Assembly: GCA_964480725.1 (NCBI GenBank)
Contig: CAYZQO010000012.1
Location: forward strand, 1 to 64,000
Reading direction: 5' to 3'
DNA from: JAFGBI01 sp964480725
Lineage (GTDB): Bacteria; Myxococcota_A; Polyangia; Polyangiales; Polyangiaceae
Length of the DNA stretch: 64,000 bases
Made by a program: the position numbers and the translations under genes
Shown: piece by piece, positions 26,599-35,179 of the stretch
Position numbering within the stretch: position 1 is the stretch's first letter
How the letters are laid out: each line of letters begins with the position of its first letter
Notes under the pieces: generated by a model
The model's database searches: none
Seen by the model: the letters and a program-made list of their open reading frames with translations, nothing else
What the model was told of the DNA's origin: nothing

Positions 26599-28338
26599 AT
26601 GAAGGTGCGCGCCGTCGCCTCGGGGACCGATCGGAGCAACGCGATCGGCACCGTGGAGATCGAGTGTGAGCCAGACGGACTCACCATCACCTACCTCGGG
26701 GTGGGCGCGTACTCGGAGGGCTTCGCGCCGGGAGCGCTGACCCACGGCACCCGCGTTCGCATCCCCTGGGAAGGCGTGCTCGAGGCGCGCGCGGAGGGCG
26801 ACCGGCTCTACCTCGCGGTCGAGCCGCGGTTGACCCCGCACCACCGCCTGTGCCTGACCGGGTTCTCCAGCCGCGACGTCGTCGATCCGCGCGAACTGTT
26901 CCGCCAGCGACTCGTCATCTGGGTCGGCGCCGGCGGCGCTGCGGTCGTCGGGATGCTGCTCGTGGGGTTGACGGTGCCACGGATCTCTCCCGAGGCTGGG
27001 GGGGCGACCGCCATCGGGCTCGGCCTCCTGATCGCCCTGTTGCTCCTGCTGCTCGGGTGGGTCGCGGAGCTTCGCCTGACCCGAGGCGCGGATCCGGACG
27101 CGGTCCGCCTGAGCCTGCTCGGCGAGCTCGGGGTGTACCTGCCGCAACTCTCCCACGGCCCGGCCGCGCCACCGCGGCGGGCGACGCCCGAGCCGATCCT
27201 GCTCGCTTACCGAGCGATGCCGCGGACGACGGTCGCCTTCGCGCTGACCCTCTCGGCGGGCCTGCTCGGCGCCATCCTAACGGTGCGGTGGGTCGTCTCG
27301 GGGGGAGCGGCACGCCGACACGACCCACAGTCACCGGTCGCCGCGCGGAGCCTGCCGCCGGAAGCCCCGGACGACGTCACAGCGCCGGCGGGGACGCCGG
27401 TGCCGACATTGGCTTCGCCTCCCCCCGATCCGACGACCGGATCCATCCCCACCGCCGCTCCGGACGCGGACAGCGTCGGTCTGGGGGGCGACTGCCGCTG
27501 CATCCGCGCGGACTCGCCGCTCTGGCGAGATGGCCTCCCGCGGCTCAGTCTGCTGGTGCTTTCGCAGCGCCCCTTCCAGCGCGGGACCAAGCGGCGGCTG
27601 GCCGCGGAGGTCGCGGTGGTCAACAACGGCGACCAAGCGATCGCGGAGGTTTCCCTCGTCGTCCACTTCTTCGAACAGGATCCCCCGCCGTCGAATCGCC
27701 GCTACGAGGTCGCGCAGCGGGCCCTCTACTTCGAGGGCCCGCTCACTGCAGCGCAGGCCATCAAGTGGAGCGTCGAGGCGCGAGGAACCAGCCTAGAGGT
27801 GGAGAGCCGCGACCCGGCGGCCGTCGTCTCACCGGGCACCGACACGGCGCCCGCGAACCTCGCCGCCGATCTGCTGGAGGCCAACCATCGCCCGGTGCGA
27901 CTGCACGGGGCCATGCTCCTCGCCTACCTCGGCGACCCCCGCGCCCGCCAGGCGGCGACCGACCTGCGCGATGCGCTCCGCGACGATGAGGAGCCGTACC
28001 TGACCCGCCTCTTGAGAGCCACGGAAGAGGTCCGAGTGTGCGATCTGAGGGTCGAGGGCACCGCCGATCCCCGCGAGGTGAGCGGCTGCGTGTTCAACTC
28101 CGGCGCGGCATTGGCAGAGAACGCCGGCGTGAGGGTCCGCGCCCTCGCCGAGGGGGTTTCCCACCAGCACCCGCTCGCACCGCCCCCCACCGTCGTCGAG
28201 GAGCGCAAGTGGCGCGTGGGTGAGCCGCTGCCCGCCGGGTCCGGACGCCGCTTCTCGGCGCGCTGGGCGCTGGGCCCCGCGGGGCCGACGACTCCAACCT
28301 TCGAGGCCTACGCCGGGAGGTTCGATCTGCTCGATTGA
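26599..28338 (+). CDS. membrane protein of unknown function
   Basis: 579 aa, no family recognised. Residues 1-100 are a soluble, strand-rich domain. Hydrophobic helices lie at about 106-126, 137-157 and 211-233. A Pro-rich linker leads to a C-terminal region of about 280 residues beginning with a Cys pair (DCRCIR). That region has a beta-sandwich look (AAEVAVVNNGDQAIAEVSLVV), typical of extracytoplasmic domains, with a helical insert that may be HEAT-like (LHGAMLLAYLGD). ATG 26599 follows GGAGA at about 9 nt. Confidence 0.75.
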   Translation: MKVRAVASGTDRSNAIGTVEIECEPDGLTITYLGVGAYSEGFAPGALTHGTRVRIPWEGVLEARAEGDRLYLAVEPRLTPHHRLCLTGFSSRDVVDPRELFRQRLVIWVGAGGAAVVGMLLVGLTVPRISPEAGGATAIGLGLLIALLLLLLGWVAELRLTRGADPDAVRLSLLGELGVYLPQLSHGPAAPPRRATPEPILLAYRAMPRTTVAFALTLSAGLLGAILTVRWVVSGGAARRHDPQSPVAARSLPPEAPDDVTAPAGTPVPTLASPPPDPTTGSIPTAAPDADSVGLGGDCRCIRADSPLWRDGLPRLSLLVLSQRPFQRGTKRRLAAEVAVVNNGDQAIAEVSLVVHFFEQDPPPSNRRYEVAQRALYFEGPLTAAQAIKWSVEARGTSLEVESRDPAAVVSPGTDTAPANLAADLLEANHRPVRLHGAMLLAYLGDPRARQAATDLRDALRDDEEPYLTRLLRATEEVRVCDLRVEGTADPREVSGCVFNSGAALAENAGVRVRALAEGVSHQHPLAPPPTVVEERKWRVGEPLPAGSGRRFSARWALGPAGPTTPTFEAYAGRFDLLD

Positions 28339-28408
28339 CGCCGCAACGCCGGGACACACGGGGGCGGCCGCAACAAGCCGCCCCCGCCCCCCGATCGCAT
28401 CCTCCCGA

Positions 28409-29392
28409 TCAGAGGCAGCTGCGGAAGTTGTTCCCGCAGCCTTCGGCGGTCGCGCCGGCGTCCTCGAAGCAGGCGCCGATGTCCGCGGCGTCCCGGGCCG
28501 AGAACGCGAGCCCTTCCTCGCACTCGAACGAGGTGATCTCGGCGCAATCCGCCGCCCACGCGGCGCAGTCTGCCTCCGCGGTCGGAACAGCGCAGAGCTG
28601 GGCCAGCGTCGCGTCCAGGCAATCGTTCATGTAGGCGTCGTGCTCGTCGTTGCAGTCGAGACTGCTCACGCCGTAGCCAGCGAAGCAGATCAGGAGCTCG
28701 TCGAGCGCAGCCTCGTTGGCGAAGGGCAGGAAGTACTCGCAGGCGGCGAGGCCCAGCGGCACGTCGCGCGGCGCGGGGCAGGTCGACGTGGCAAACTGCA
28801 TGTCCGCCCACCCGACGCAGTCGAACGACGGATCCTTGACGTCCGCGCTGCGGATGCAGACCGCGCCGCCTTCGCCGCCCGCGCCACCCTCCGGGCCCGC
28901 ACCACCCTCCGGGCCCGCGCCACCCTCGGGGGCCGCGCCACCCACGACGGCGCCGCCCTCCGGGCCCGCGCCGCCCACGACTGCGCCGCCCGTCGCCGCG
29001 CCGCCGACGTCCTCGCCGCCGGTCTCTGCGCCGCCCGCGTCCACGCCACCCGTCGCTGCGCCGCCGGTTTCGGCGCCGCCAGCATCCACGCCGCCGGTTT
29101 CGGCGCCGCCAGCGTCCACGCCGCCCGTCGCCGCGCCGCCCGCGTCCACGCCGCCGGTTTCGGCGCCGCCAGCATCCACGCCGCCCGTCGCCGCGCCACC
29201 CGTCGCCGCGCCGCCGGTGCCCGCGCCGGCCGTCTCCTCCGGGGCCTCACCGCCGTTCCCGGCCTCCCCGGTGTCGCTGCCGCCGAGTCCCGTCCCGTCG
29301 TCCGGGTCGTCCTCGACCGTGCAGCCCACCGCGAGAACGGCCGCCAGGGCGACCACCGAACCGAAACCTGACCCGAACTTCAAGAACGTCAT
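28409..29392 (-). CDS. lipoprotein with GGxxx repeats and a Cys-rich C-terminal domain
   Basis: 327 aa. The signal peptide ends in a lipobox (LAVGC, Cys24). Residues 60-177 consist of a five-residue repeat, GG followed by three variable residues (VDA, AET, AAT), about 20 times. The last 150 residues hold 14 cysteines and look like a compact disulfide-rich domain. This architecture recurs in Polyangia surface proteins of unknown role. The repeat may act as a flexible wall-spanning spacer. ATG 29392 gives a textbook signal peptide. Confidence 0.8.
   Translation of the reverse strand: MTFLKFGSGFGSVVALAAVLAVGCTVEDDPDDGTGLGGSDTGEAGNGGEAPEETAGAGTGGAATGGAATGGVDAGGAETGGVDAGGAATGGVDAGGAETGGVDAGGAETGGAATGGVDAGGAETGGEDVGGAATGGAVVGGAGPEGGAVVGGAAPEGGAGPEGGAGPEGGAGGEGGAVCIRSADVKDPSFDCVGWADMQFATSTCPAPRDVPLGLAACEYFLPFANEAALDELLICFAGYGVSSLDCNDEHDAYMNDCLDATLAQLCAVPTAEADCAAWAADCAEITSFECEEGLAFSARDAADIGACFEDAGATAEGCGNNFRSCL
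28862..29215. repeat. 15-bp-period tandem coding repeat
   Basis: DNA for the GGxxx repeats. Units of 15 bp, such as those encoding GGVDA and GGAET, recur in mixed order and often as 30-bp doublets, leaving long identical stretches. It is prone to copy-number change by slippage or recombination without breaking the frame. Confidence 0.8.
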
Positions 29393-29538
29393 CGTGCCTC
29401 CTCGTGAGAATCCCGGGACCCCGTCGTCCACGAACCGCGCTGGTTCGCCTCATCGAGCGCCGGGTCCAGGTCCCTTGTACGCTCGAGCCGGGCCAGCTCT
29501 ACCTCGGGCCAGTCCAGAAATCGAGTCGATGCTGCGAT

Positions 29539-31086
29539 TCAGGCCCGTACCAGGACCACCGTGCCCCGGTCCTTGTTGATGACCCCGTGCCAGCCGGGGG
29601 GGACGACCGGGTCCGTCCACTCGAAGAGCCAGGCCGCATCGAGGGGGGCCAGGTTGATGCAGCCGTGGCTTCGAACCTTGCCGAACTCGTCGTGCCAGTA
29701 CGCCCCGTGAAGTGCGTATCCCTTGTGAAAGTACTGCACGAACGGGACATCCTCGAGCGCGTAGGAGTCGGCTTTGTCTTCGTTCCCGTCCATCGTCGCG
29801 CTGACGTGCTTGGTGTGGACCATGAAGGTGCCCCGAGCCGTGGCGTCGACCTCCTCCGGATCCCCGAGCCCGCCCCGCCCGGTGCTCACCAGGGTCACGT
29901 ACACGGGCTTCTGACCCTCGTACGCCACCAGCGTCTGATCACGGATGGACACGTCGATCCATTTGCGACGACCGGTGGCGAAACTCGGATAGGACGTGCG
30001 CGGCTCGACCAGTCGCAGTCCACCCACGGCCACCCACCCCCCATCGGTGGTCGGCTTCAGGGCCTGGGACCCGGCCCCCCCCGCGGCCTCGGCGGCGAGC
30101 TTGACCCAGTCGCGATAGGCGTACTCCCCGGCCTCGACGAGGTTTCCCCCTTCGAGCGACGAGCGCCTCACGCGATACCCCTTCACCAACCCGACGGGCA
30201 GCGCCTCGTCGGGACCGAGCTCGACCCCGTGAAACGAACTCGGTTTGATCACCTCGGTGCGATCGAGCGGGATGAGATCGAAGCCGGTGGTGAGACCGAA
30301 GACCCGCCCCTCCCACTCGAACACCTCGAGCAGCGCGAAGCCGCTCCCGGCGCTCGCACGCCCGGCGTGTGCCGAGTAATGCAGGCCTGAGTCGACACCG
30401 TAGGGCTTCTGGATCGCGGAGTTGGTCGACAAAAAGGGCGGTGGCGCGCCGATCGCGCCGAGGGCGGCGAGGCTCTGTCGCGCTGCTTCCCGGGCCCGCC
30501 AGGCCGCGGCCCGACCAGCAAAGCCGTCTCCCTCGACGGCCCTCATCTCGGCCGCGCTGGGGAGGCGGAAATACCGGTGAGGTGGGTTATCTCCTGCCAT
30601 CACGTAGGGGTATGGCAGCCCGGACCGTCGCTGGGGTGGGCGCCGCACGGACCCCACGACCGGATCGGTCCTGACGTCGAGCGTCGCCCCCTTGCCGACG
30701 CAGACGAACCCACGGGGGTTGATCCGATACCAGCCCCCGGCGCACCCATCGTTGACGATGGCCGGACCACGGGCGTCGACCACCGCGCCGGCGCGGAGGT
30801 AGCCGAAACGAGTCCGCGCGGCGCCGGTGTCCGTGTAGATCCAGGTCCGCCAGGCGATGCTGGCAATGCGGAGACCGGACGGGGTGAACGGGAGCGCGTC
30901 CCCGGACGAGCCCGGCTCGAACCCCGTTGCCCCCGGGCCGCCGGCACCTTCGGCCCCGGACGGAGCGGCGACGACGCGGATCGAGCGGGGCGGGTTCGGT
31001 GAGGCCCCGGGAGGGTCTCGGTGCTCGCCGCAGGCAGCGACCCCGAACGCGAGCGTGAGGACGATCGGAGCCGCACCGCGGAGCAC
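29539..31086 (-). CDS. L,D-transpeptidase (YkuD family), copy 2, probable lipoprotein
   Basis: 515 aa. Starting from GTG 31086 the protein opens with a short signal ending in a lipobox (VAAC, Cys19). An SH3-like segment (TWIYTDTGAAR ... YRINPRGFVCVG) and a long middle region follow. The YkuD domain has the canonical HGAYWHDEFGKVRSHGCINL and catalytic Cys476. It is clearly paralogous to the protein at 19913-21559 over the whole length. It probably remodels or cross-links peptidoglycan. An ATG at 31245 is in frame, but the extension is Pro-rich and would spoil the signal peptide. Confidence 0.88.
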   Translation of the reverse strand: MLRGAAPIVLTLAFGVAACGEHRDPPGASPNPPRSIRVVAAPSGAEGAGGPGATGFEPGSSGDALPFTPSGLRIASIAWRTWIYTDTGAARTRFGYLRAGAVVDARGPAIVNDGCAGGWYRINPRGFVCVGKGATLDVRTDPVVGSVRRPPQRRSGLPYPYVMAGDNPPHRYFRLPSAAEMRAVEGDGFAGRAAAWRAREAARQSLAALGAIGAPPPFLSTNSAIQKPYGVDSGLHYSAHAGRASAGSGFALLEVFEWEGRVFGLTTGFDLIPLDRTEVIKPSSFHGVELGPDEALPVGLVKGYRVRRSSLEGGNLVEAGEYAYRDWVKLAAEAAGGAGSQALKPTTDGGWVAVGGLRLVEPRTSYPSFATGRRKWIDVSIRDQTLVAYEGQKPVYVTLVSTGRGGLGDPEEVDATARGTFMVHTKHVSATMDGNEDKADSYALEDVPFVQYFHKGYALHGAYWHDEFGKVRSHGCINLAPLDAAWLFEWTDPVVPPGWHGVINKDRGTVVLVRA

Positions 31087-31214
31087 GGACTGCGTGCTAG
31101 CACATCCCTTGACGGGGACGCGCGCCGCCGGCAACCCGCCAGCGGGCGCCTCCGGTGTCCCGCATTTGGGGCTCGCGCCGGGCGAGGGGCTCGGATATGG
31201 GGCGACGGGCGAGC

Positions 31215-31697
31215 ATGTCTGGGGAGCGTCGGTGGCGGGTTCCAATGGGGTGGTGGGGGATCGTCAAGGAGGTCGCTCGGCACCTCCTGCGGCGTCCGGT
31301 GGTCGGGATCGCGGCCGTGGCGCGAGTCCCGGACGGCCGCTGGGTGCTGGTCCGACGCGCGGACACCGGAGCCTGGGCGCTGCCGGGGGGCACCCTCGAG
31401 TGGGGAGAGACGTTGCGCACAGCGATCGTGCGCGAACTGAGCGAGGAGGCGGGCGTAGACGTGCGCCGGCTGGGTGACGTCGTGGGCGTGTACTCGGAAC
31501 CGAACCGCGACCCCAGGTTCCACGCGGTAACGGTGGTGATCGCCGCGGACGTGACGGCTCCGGCACGTCCGCCGGACAATCCGGCAGAGATCACGGAGGT
31601 GGGGCTCTTCTCGCCCGCCGAGCTCCCGCGACCGCTGTCCCACGGGATGAGCGACATGGCGCTCCACGCGGACGACCAGCCGCCCTGGTGGGAATGA
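31215..31697 (+). CDS. NUDIX hydrolase
   Basis: About 160 aa. The Nudix box is present: GGTLEWGETLRTAIVRELSEEAGV matches GX5EX7REUXEEXGU, and the substrate side includes VYSEPNRDPRFHAVTVV, typical of ADP-ribose-pyrophosphatase-like members. It probably hydrolyses a nucleoside diphosphate derivative. The start is uncertain: ATG 31215 is used here, and ATG 31245 (MGWWGIV) fits homology as well. Divergent from the L,D-transpeptidase gene. Confidence 0.88.
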   Translation: MSGERRWRVPMGWWGIVKEVARHLLRRPVVGIAAVARVPDGRWVLVRRADTGAWALPGGTLEWGETLRTAIVRELSEEAGVDVRRLGDVVGVYSEPNRDPRFHAVTVVIAADVTAPARPPDNPAEITEVGLFSPAELPRPLSHGMSDMALHADDQPPWWE

Positions 31698-31743
31698 GCG
31701 CGCTCCCTGGTCGTCGGGCAGCTCGGTACCTACGCTGGGGACC

Positions 31744-32160
31744 GTGACGGCGGCATCCAGCGGCGAGACGCTCGTGACCGTCGAGGTGACGGAGCGGGAG
31801 ACGGTGGTCGCCCGGGGACACCAGCGCACCTCCTGGCTCGTTCGTGATGGCCGCCGCTGGAGCCCAGCCGGCGGCGCCCCGGGCGCCTCGGTCACGCTCC
31901 GCGACGCGCCACCGGGAACGGTCTGGGAGCGATCGATCGAGCTCCGGGTGGCGCCAGGCACGCTGCTGCTGCGCCTCGAGTCACGACCGGCGCCCGCCCG
32001 GCGCCGCGATCCGCTGGAGCATCTCCAGCGGGAGGCACGCCTCCCCCCTCTCGTGGTCCAGCGACGGATCTTCGCGGTGGACCGGCGCGGTGCCCTGGTG
32101 GCCCAGGCCACGGACGGGACGCCGGCGGGCACCGGTCACAACGAAGTCCCGAGCCGCTGA
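31744..32160 (+). CDS. hypothetical protein
   Basis: 138 aa, not recognised. It is basic, rich in Arg/Pro/Ala, predicted soluble, with alternating strand-like segments in the first 80 residues (VTVEVTERETVVARG, WERSIELRVAPGTLLLRLES). It follows the NUDIX gene by 46 bp on the same strand and may be co-transcribed. Start GTG 31744. The stop is 40 bp from the end of the convergent HTH gene. Codon positions look like a real gene (high G+C third positions). Confidence 0.6.
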   Translation: MTAASSGETLVTVEVTERETVVARGHQRTSWLVRDGRRWSPAGGAPGASVTLRDAPPGTVWERSIELRVAPGTLLLRLESRPAPARRRDPLEHLQREARLPPLVVQRRIFAVDRRGALVAQATDGTPAGTGHNEVPSR

Positions 32161-32199
32161 AGCGGCGCGGGGTCACGGTCAATCGAACCGATTGCCGCT

Positions 32200-32862
32200 C
32201 TAGGCGGTCGCCAGCCGCTCGGGCGCCTGCGGTGCCGCAGCCCCGGTGACCCAGCGCACGGTAACGCCGAGATCGACCGGCGACGCAATCGCGATGTCTC
32301 CTCCCCCATTGACGAACTGGGCTCGGCACTCGGCGACCTTGCTGACAGCGATGATGGCGACCCCCTGCGTCACCGGCCGCCTTCGAAGCGCGGTCACCAG
32401 GTCGACCCCTTGTCCGACGCCGAACCGGTCGAGGTCGAGCGCGAGCACCTCGTAGTCCCCGGCCGCGACGACGAGCGCAGCGTCGAACAGGCCGTCGTAG
32501 CTCTCCACGTGCACGTACTCGCGCAGCGGGCGCCCGGCCGAAGACACCCCCGAGAGTCCGACGAGCAACACGTGAGGAACCGCCGCGCCGAGTGCCTCCG
32601 GCACGGCGTAGCCGAACCGACGCATGAAACGGACCACCTCGGTGCGGTGAAAACGCAGGTGCCGCCCCCTCGTCCTTCGACCCCGGATGTGCCCGTGGCG
32701 GACCCAGTTGTGGATGGTCTTCAGATCGACCCCGAGCATCCGGGCGATTTCGCCCGTCGTCATCGAGCAGGCCGAGGTCCGCGCGTGCGGCTCCATTACG
32801 AGACGAAGGTGCCAGAGGCTTCCGAGCGCCCGCATCACCCCGCGGGGTGAACTCGTGCGCAT
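32200..32862 (-). CDS. HTH (MerR/excisionase-type) protein with pseudo-receiver domain
   Basis: Up to 220 aa. An HTH_17-like DNA-binding domain (about 34-85: TGEIARMLGVDLKTIHNWV, then RTRGRHLRFHRTEVVRFM) is followed by a receiver-like fold (about 95-205). The fold has strands VLLVGLS, YEVLALDLD and VAIIAVS, but the Lys near the end of a true receiver is missing (ASPVD), so phosphorylation is doubtful. Myxobacteria carry many such regulators. It is the last gene before the candidate replication origin. ATG 32862 is the longest start; ATG 32796 and 32763 are also possible and would place a 16-bp palindrome upstream. Confidence 0.8.
   Translation of the reverse strand: MRTSSPRGVMRALGSLWHLRLVMEPHARTSACSMTTGEIARMLGVDLKTIHNWVRHGHIRGRRTRGRHLRFHRTEVVRFMRRFGYAVPEALGAAVPHVLLVGLSGVSSAGRPLREYVHVESYDGLFDAALVVAAGDYEVLALDLDRFGVGQGVDLVTALRRRPVTQGVAIIAVSKVAECRAQFVNGGGDIAIASPVDLGVTVRWVTGAAAPQAPERLATA
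32835..32850. promoter_or_regulatory. 16-bp perfect palindrome at the 5' end of the HTH regulator gene
   Basis: TCACCCCGCGGGGTGA reads identically on both strands. If translation begins at 32796 or 32763 it would be an upstream operator, possibly for autoregulation. If it begins at 32862 the site is within the first codons. Confidence 0.35.
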
Positions 32863-33559
32863 TTATGCCGGCCGGCCCTTCGGTCACAACAAAGGCCCCC
32901 ATCCACCCCTCCACGCCGGTGCGAACAGGCCGATGTCCCGGGCGAGGGCACGACAGGGCCCTCCCAAGGACCGGGGGCGACCGCTTCGCGGCGACGCGCT
33001 GGTCGGGATTCTCGGGCACAAAATGACCAACGGCGACCCGGTCACCCGGATCGCCGTTGGGGAAGATCACCTGTCGGTGGTGGACGTCGTACGTCCCGCA
33101 AACGCTGCTGGCTTTCACCGACCCCGCAAGCGCCGTTGCAACGGTGCCTGCGGCATCATCATCTCAACGCGGACCCCCGAAATCGCGGCCGCGCAGTTCG
33201 CGCTGGACTGACCGAGCTCGGGTGACAGGGTCGTTAGCCCTGCCAGCTTCGGCGAGAACCGATCCGAGGTGCCCCGTGGCGCCGCTCTCGCGGCGGCGAA
33301 GCCCGAACCCACCGCGCCTCACCAGCTGGATGGGTCTTGCCCAGATCGTTCATGCCTCTGACGCTTCTTTGGTGCTTCCCCTGGCACCGTCCGCCCGAAC
33401 ACCAGATCCGAACGGCCAGCTTGGAGGGACCGGATCGCTGCGACCAGCGCAGGCCGATCCGCCCCGTCTTTGACCACGAGAGCCGAACACCGAAGGAGGA
33501 TTCCCAGTTAAGGGAGGATCACCCTCGCGGCGCCCGAAGCGCCTGGTGCCGTACACGGA

Positions 33560-33579
33560 GTCGCGGGAAGACCCGCGAC
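33560..33579. repeat. perfect hairpin, 8-bp stem
   Basis: GTCGCGGG and CCCGCGAC arms with a 4-nt AAGA loop. No T-run follows. It lies in the gene-free tract, so it could be part of a structured RNA or a protein site. Confidence 0.4.
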
Positions 33580-33754
33580 CACCACGTTCCGCCAGGGGTA
33601 TTGGCTCTCAGCGAAACGCTAGCACACCCTCTCGCGACGCTTCCTCGTGAGCACCTCGTCAAAGGAGCCCCCGATTCGGCGCGGCCAGGCTGCGCAGACG
33701 CGCGGGCCATGAAACCCGCCGAGCTCTCGCTCGTTTCGCAGCCGCGAGCCCCGG

Positions 33755-33786
33755 GGCCGCCGGCGGCCTCGGACCCGAGGGTCCGA
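33755..33786. repeat. two abutting palindromes
   Basis: A 14-bp perfect palindrome (33755-33768, GGCCGCCGGCGGCC) is immediately followed by an 18-bp inverted repeat with arms TCGGACCC and GGGTCCGA and a 2-bp centre (33769-33786). Confidence 0.4.
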
Positions 33787-34026
33787 ACTCACCGTGGCCG
33801 GAACGGCGCCTGCTACTCGCGACGCACCACCATGGGCGTGTCCGATCGACACCTGCAATCCACATTTCAAAGATGAGCACCTCGGCTCCGTCCGGTTACG
33901 ACGATGGCTCGCCGTGGGTCACGCGGTTCACGCCGCATGACTCGCTTCGCCCGACTCGGGCCCCGCTGCGATCGACTGTTCGCCGACCTGAGCAAGGCAC
34001 CAGCCGTGGCTCTGACGCCTCCGTCA

Positions 34027-34065
34027 TGACCCGGGGCAGGAGGATCACCCCTGGGTTCCGGGTCA
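34027..34065. repeat. nested hairpin
   Basis: Outer arms TGACCCGG (34027-34034) and CCGGGTCA (34058-34065) pair over 8 bp. Inside them CAGG and CCTG can pair again. The layout resembles a two-helix RNA hairpin with an internal loop. Confidence 0.4.
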
Positions 34066-34145
34066 CCAAGACCGCTTCCGCCGCCACCCCGTGAAGGCAA
34101 CGGCTGCCACGGCCCGAGACGCCTTCCACCATCGAGCAGCTCTCC

Positions 34146-34164
34146 TCGAGCCGTTCGGGCTCGA
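34146..34164. repeat. perfect hairpin, 7-bp stem
   Basis: TCGAGCC and GGCTCGA arms with a 5-nt GTTCG loop, in the gene-free tract. Confidence 0.35.
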
Positions 34165-34437
34165 CACCGTCTCCGATGCCTCTCCCTGGCGACGCCATTC
34201 GCCCCTGCCGGTCTCCCGACCACGGCTAGGCCCCCGTCCCCCACCCCGGCCGCAACCGCGGTGGCTTCTCTGGGCCGGACGTCGCTCGATGACTTCTGCA
34301 ACCAAACCGGAATCCGAAGCACACCGATCGGGGTCCACAACCTCACGCGCACCGCGATGGCTCGCGATTCGCCGCGGGCTCGACCGCTAGGGCCTACCCG
34401 CCGTGAGCCGCGCGCTTCCCCGGCCAGAGCCAAGGTT

Positions 34438-34455
34438 GACGCCCGGTTGGGCGTC
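34438..34455. repeat. perfect hairpin, 7-bp stem
   Basis: GACGCCC and GGGCGTC arms with a 4-nt GGTT loop, in the gene-free tract. Confidence 0.35.
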
Positions 34456-34920
34456 GCACGCGCGGGCCGAGCGACCCACGAGCCAGCTTGCACGCAGCGG
34501 TGCAGAGGCCGACTCTCGGATCCCCGAGCACCCCATCCGTCATCGCACCGCCTCCGCCCGCCTGGTTGCCGAGCGAAGACGGACCGACCAAGACTCCCGC
34601 CTGGGTGCCGAACCACGCGAATGGCGATGACACTGCCGAGAGTCGGGGTGCCTTCCGTTGCCCAAGAGTCCGACCGGGTGCAACCCCCGCCGGACCGTCC
34701 GTGCCCACCCGAAGGCGACCACGAATCGCGCATCTTTTCGCCCGCGCCGGAAACCCACCTTGACGGGTGGAATTCCACACGCGAGCGGCGGGACGACCCG
34801 ACCCCGAGTGACCCCGTGGACCGCGCCGTTTCCGCTGCGCCCCGCGCAACTTCTGCGTCCTGGATGCCCGCCGGTAGATGTACCGCGAACTTCCACCCGT
34901 AGGTATGAGCCAGGAACCGA

Positions 34921-35030
34921 ATGCTGGCAAGCAGAAAAGATCTTCGAAACGACAATTCTTATCCACAATTCTTATCCACAGGCTCCCCCGGTGGACACGC
35001 CGACAGTCACCCAGGTTATCCCCAGACCAT
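34921..35030. other. candidate chromosomal replication origin (oriC) with DnaA boxes
   Basis: Two consensus DnaA boxes TTATCCACA lie at 34959-34967 and 34972-34980, within a direct repeat of 13 bp. A one-mismatch box TTATCCCCA lies at 35016-35024 in the same orientation. The 60 bp at 34921-34980 are 62% A+T, against roughly 30% in the surroundings, as expected of a DNA-unwinding element. By hand count the plus strand goes from about 129 G/201 C in eight sampled 60-nt rows to the left to about 163 G/151 C in seven rows to the right. No dnaA gene is adjacent, and many origins carry more boxes, so this remains a candidate. Confidence 0.5.
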
Positions 35031-35149
35031 CCCCAAGCGCGCGTATTCTGGTACGATCTTCGCGGCCATTGGGCGGTCTCTGGGATTTCCTCCCTGGCGC
35101 GCGCGGGGGGGCGACGCAACGCGGGCGCGCCCGGATAATGTCAGTCTAT

Positions 35150-35179
35150 GCCCCGTCGCGAATGACATTCTGACGGGGC
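35150..35179. repeat. hairpin-forming inverted repeat
   Basis: GCCCCGTC (35150-35157) and GACGGGGC (35172-35179) form an 8-bp stem. The loop contains TGACATT (35163-35169), which can pair instead with AATGTCA at 35137-35143, so two alternative folds are possible. No T-run follows it. Confidence 0.4.

Noticed and set aside
28862..29215. Possible CRISPR array
   Set aside because: The repeats are 15 bp, continuous, without spacers, and encode GGxxx peptides.
34261..34902. 213-residue plus-strand frame in the gene-free tract
   Set aside because: The translation is Pro/Arg/Ser-rich with no motif and the frame overlaps the opposite one; no start signal.
33867..34955. 362-residue minus-strand frame in the gene-free tract
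   Set aside because: It has no recognisable domain, signal peptide or ribosome site, overlaps several plus-strand frames of equal quality, and its codon use does not resemble the neighbouring genes.
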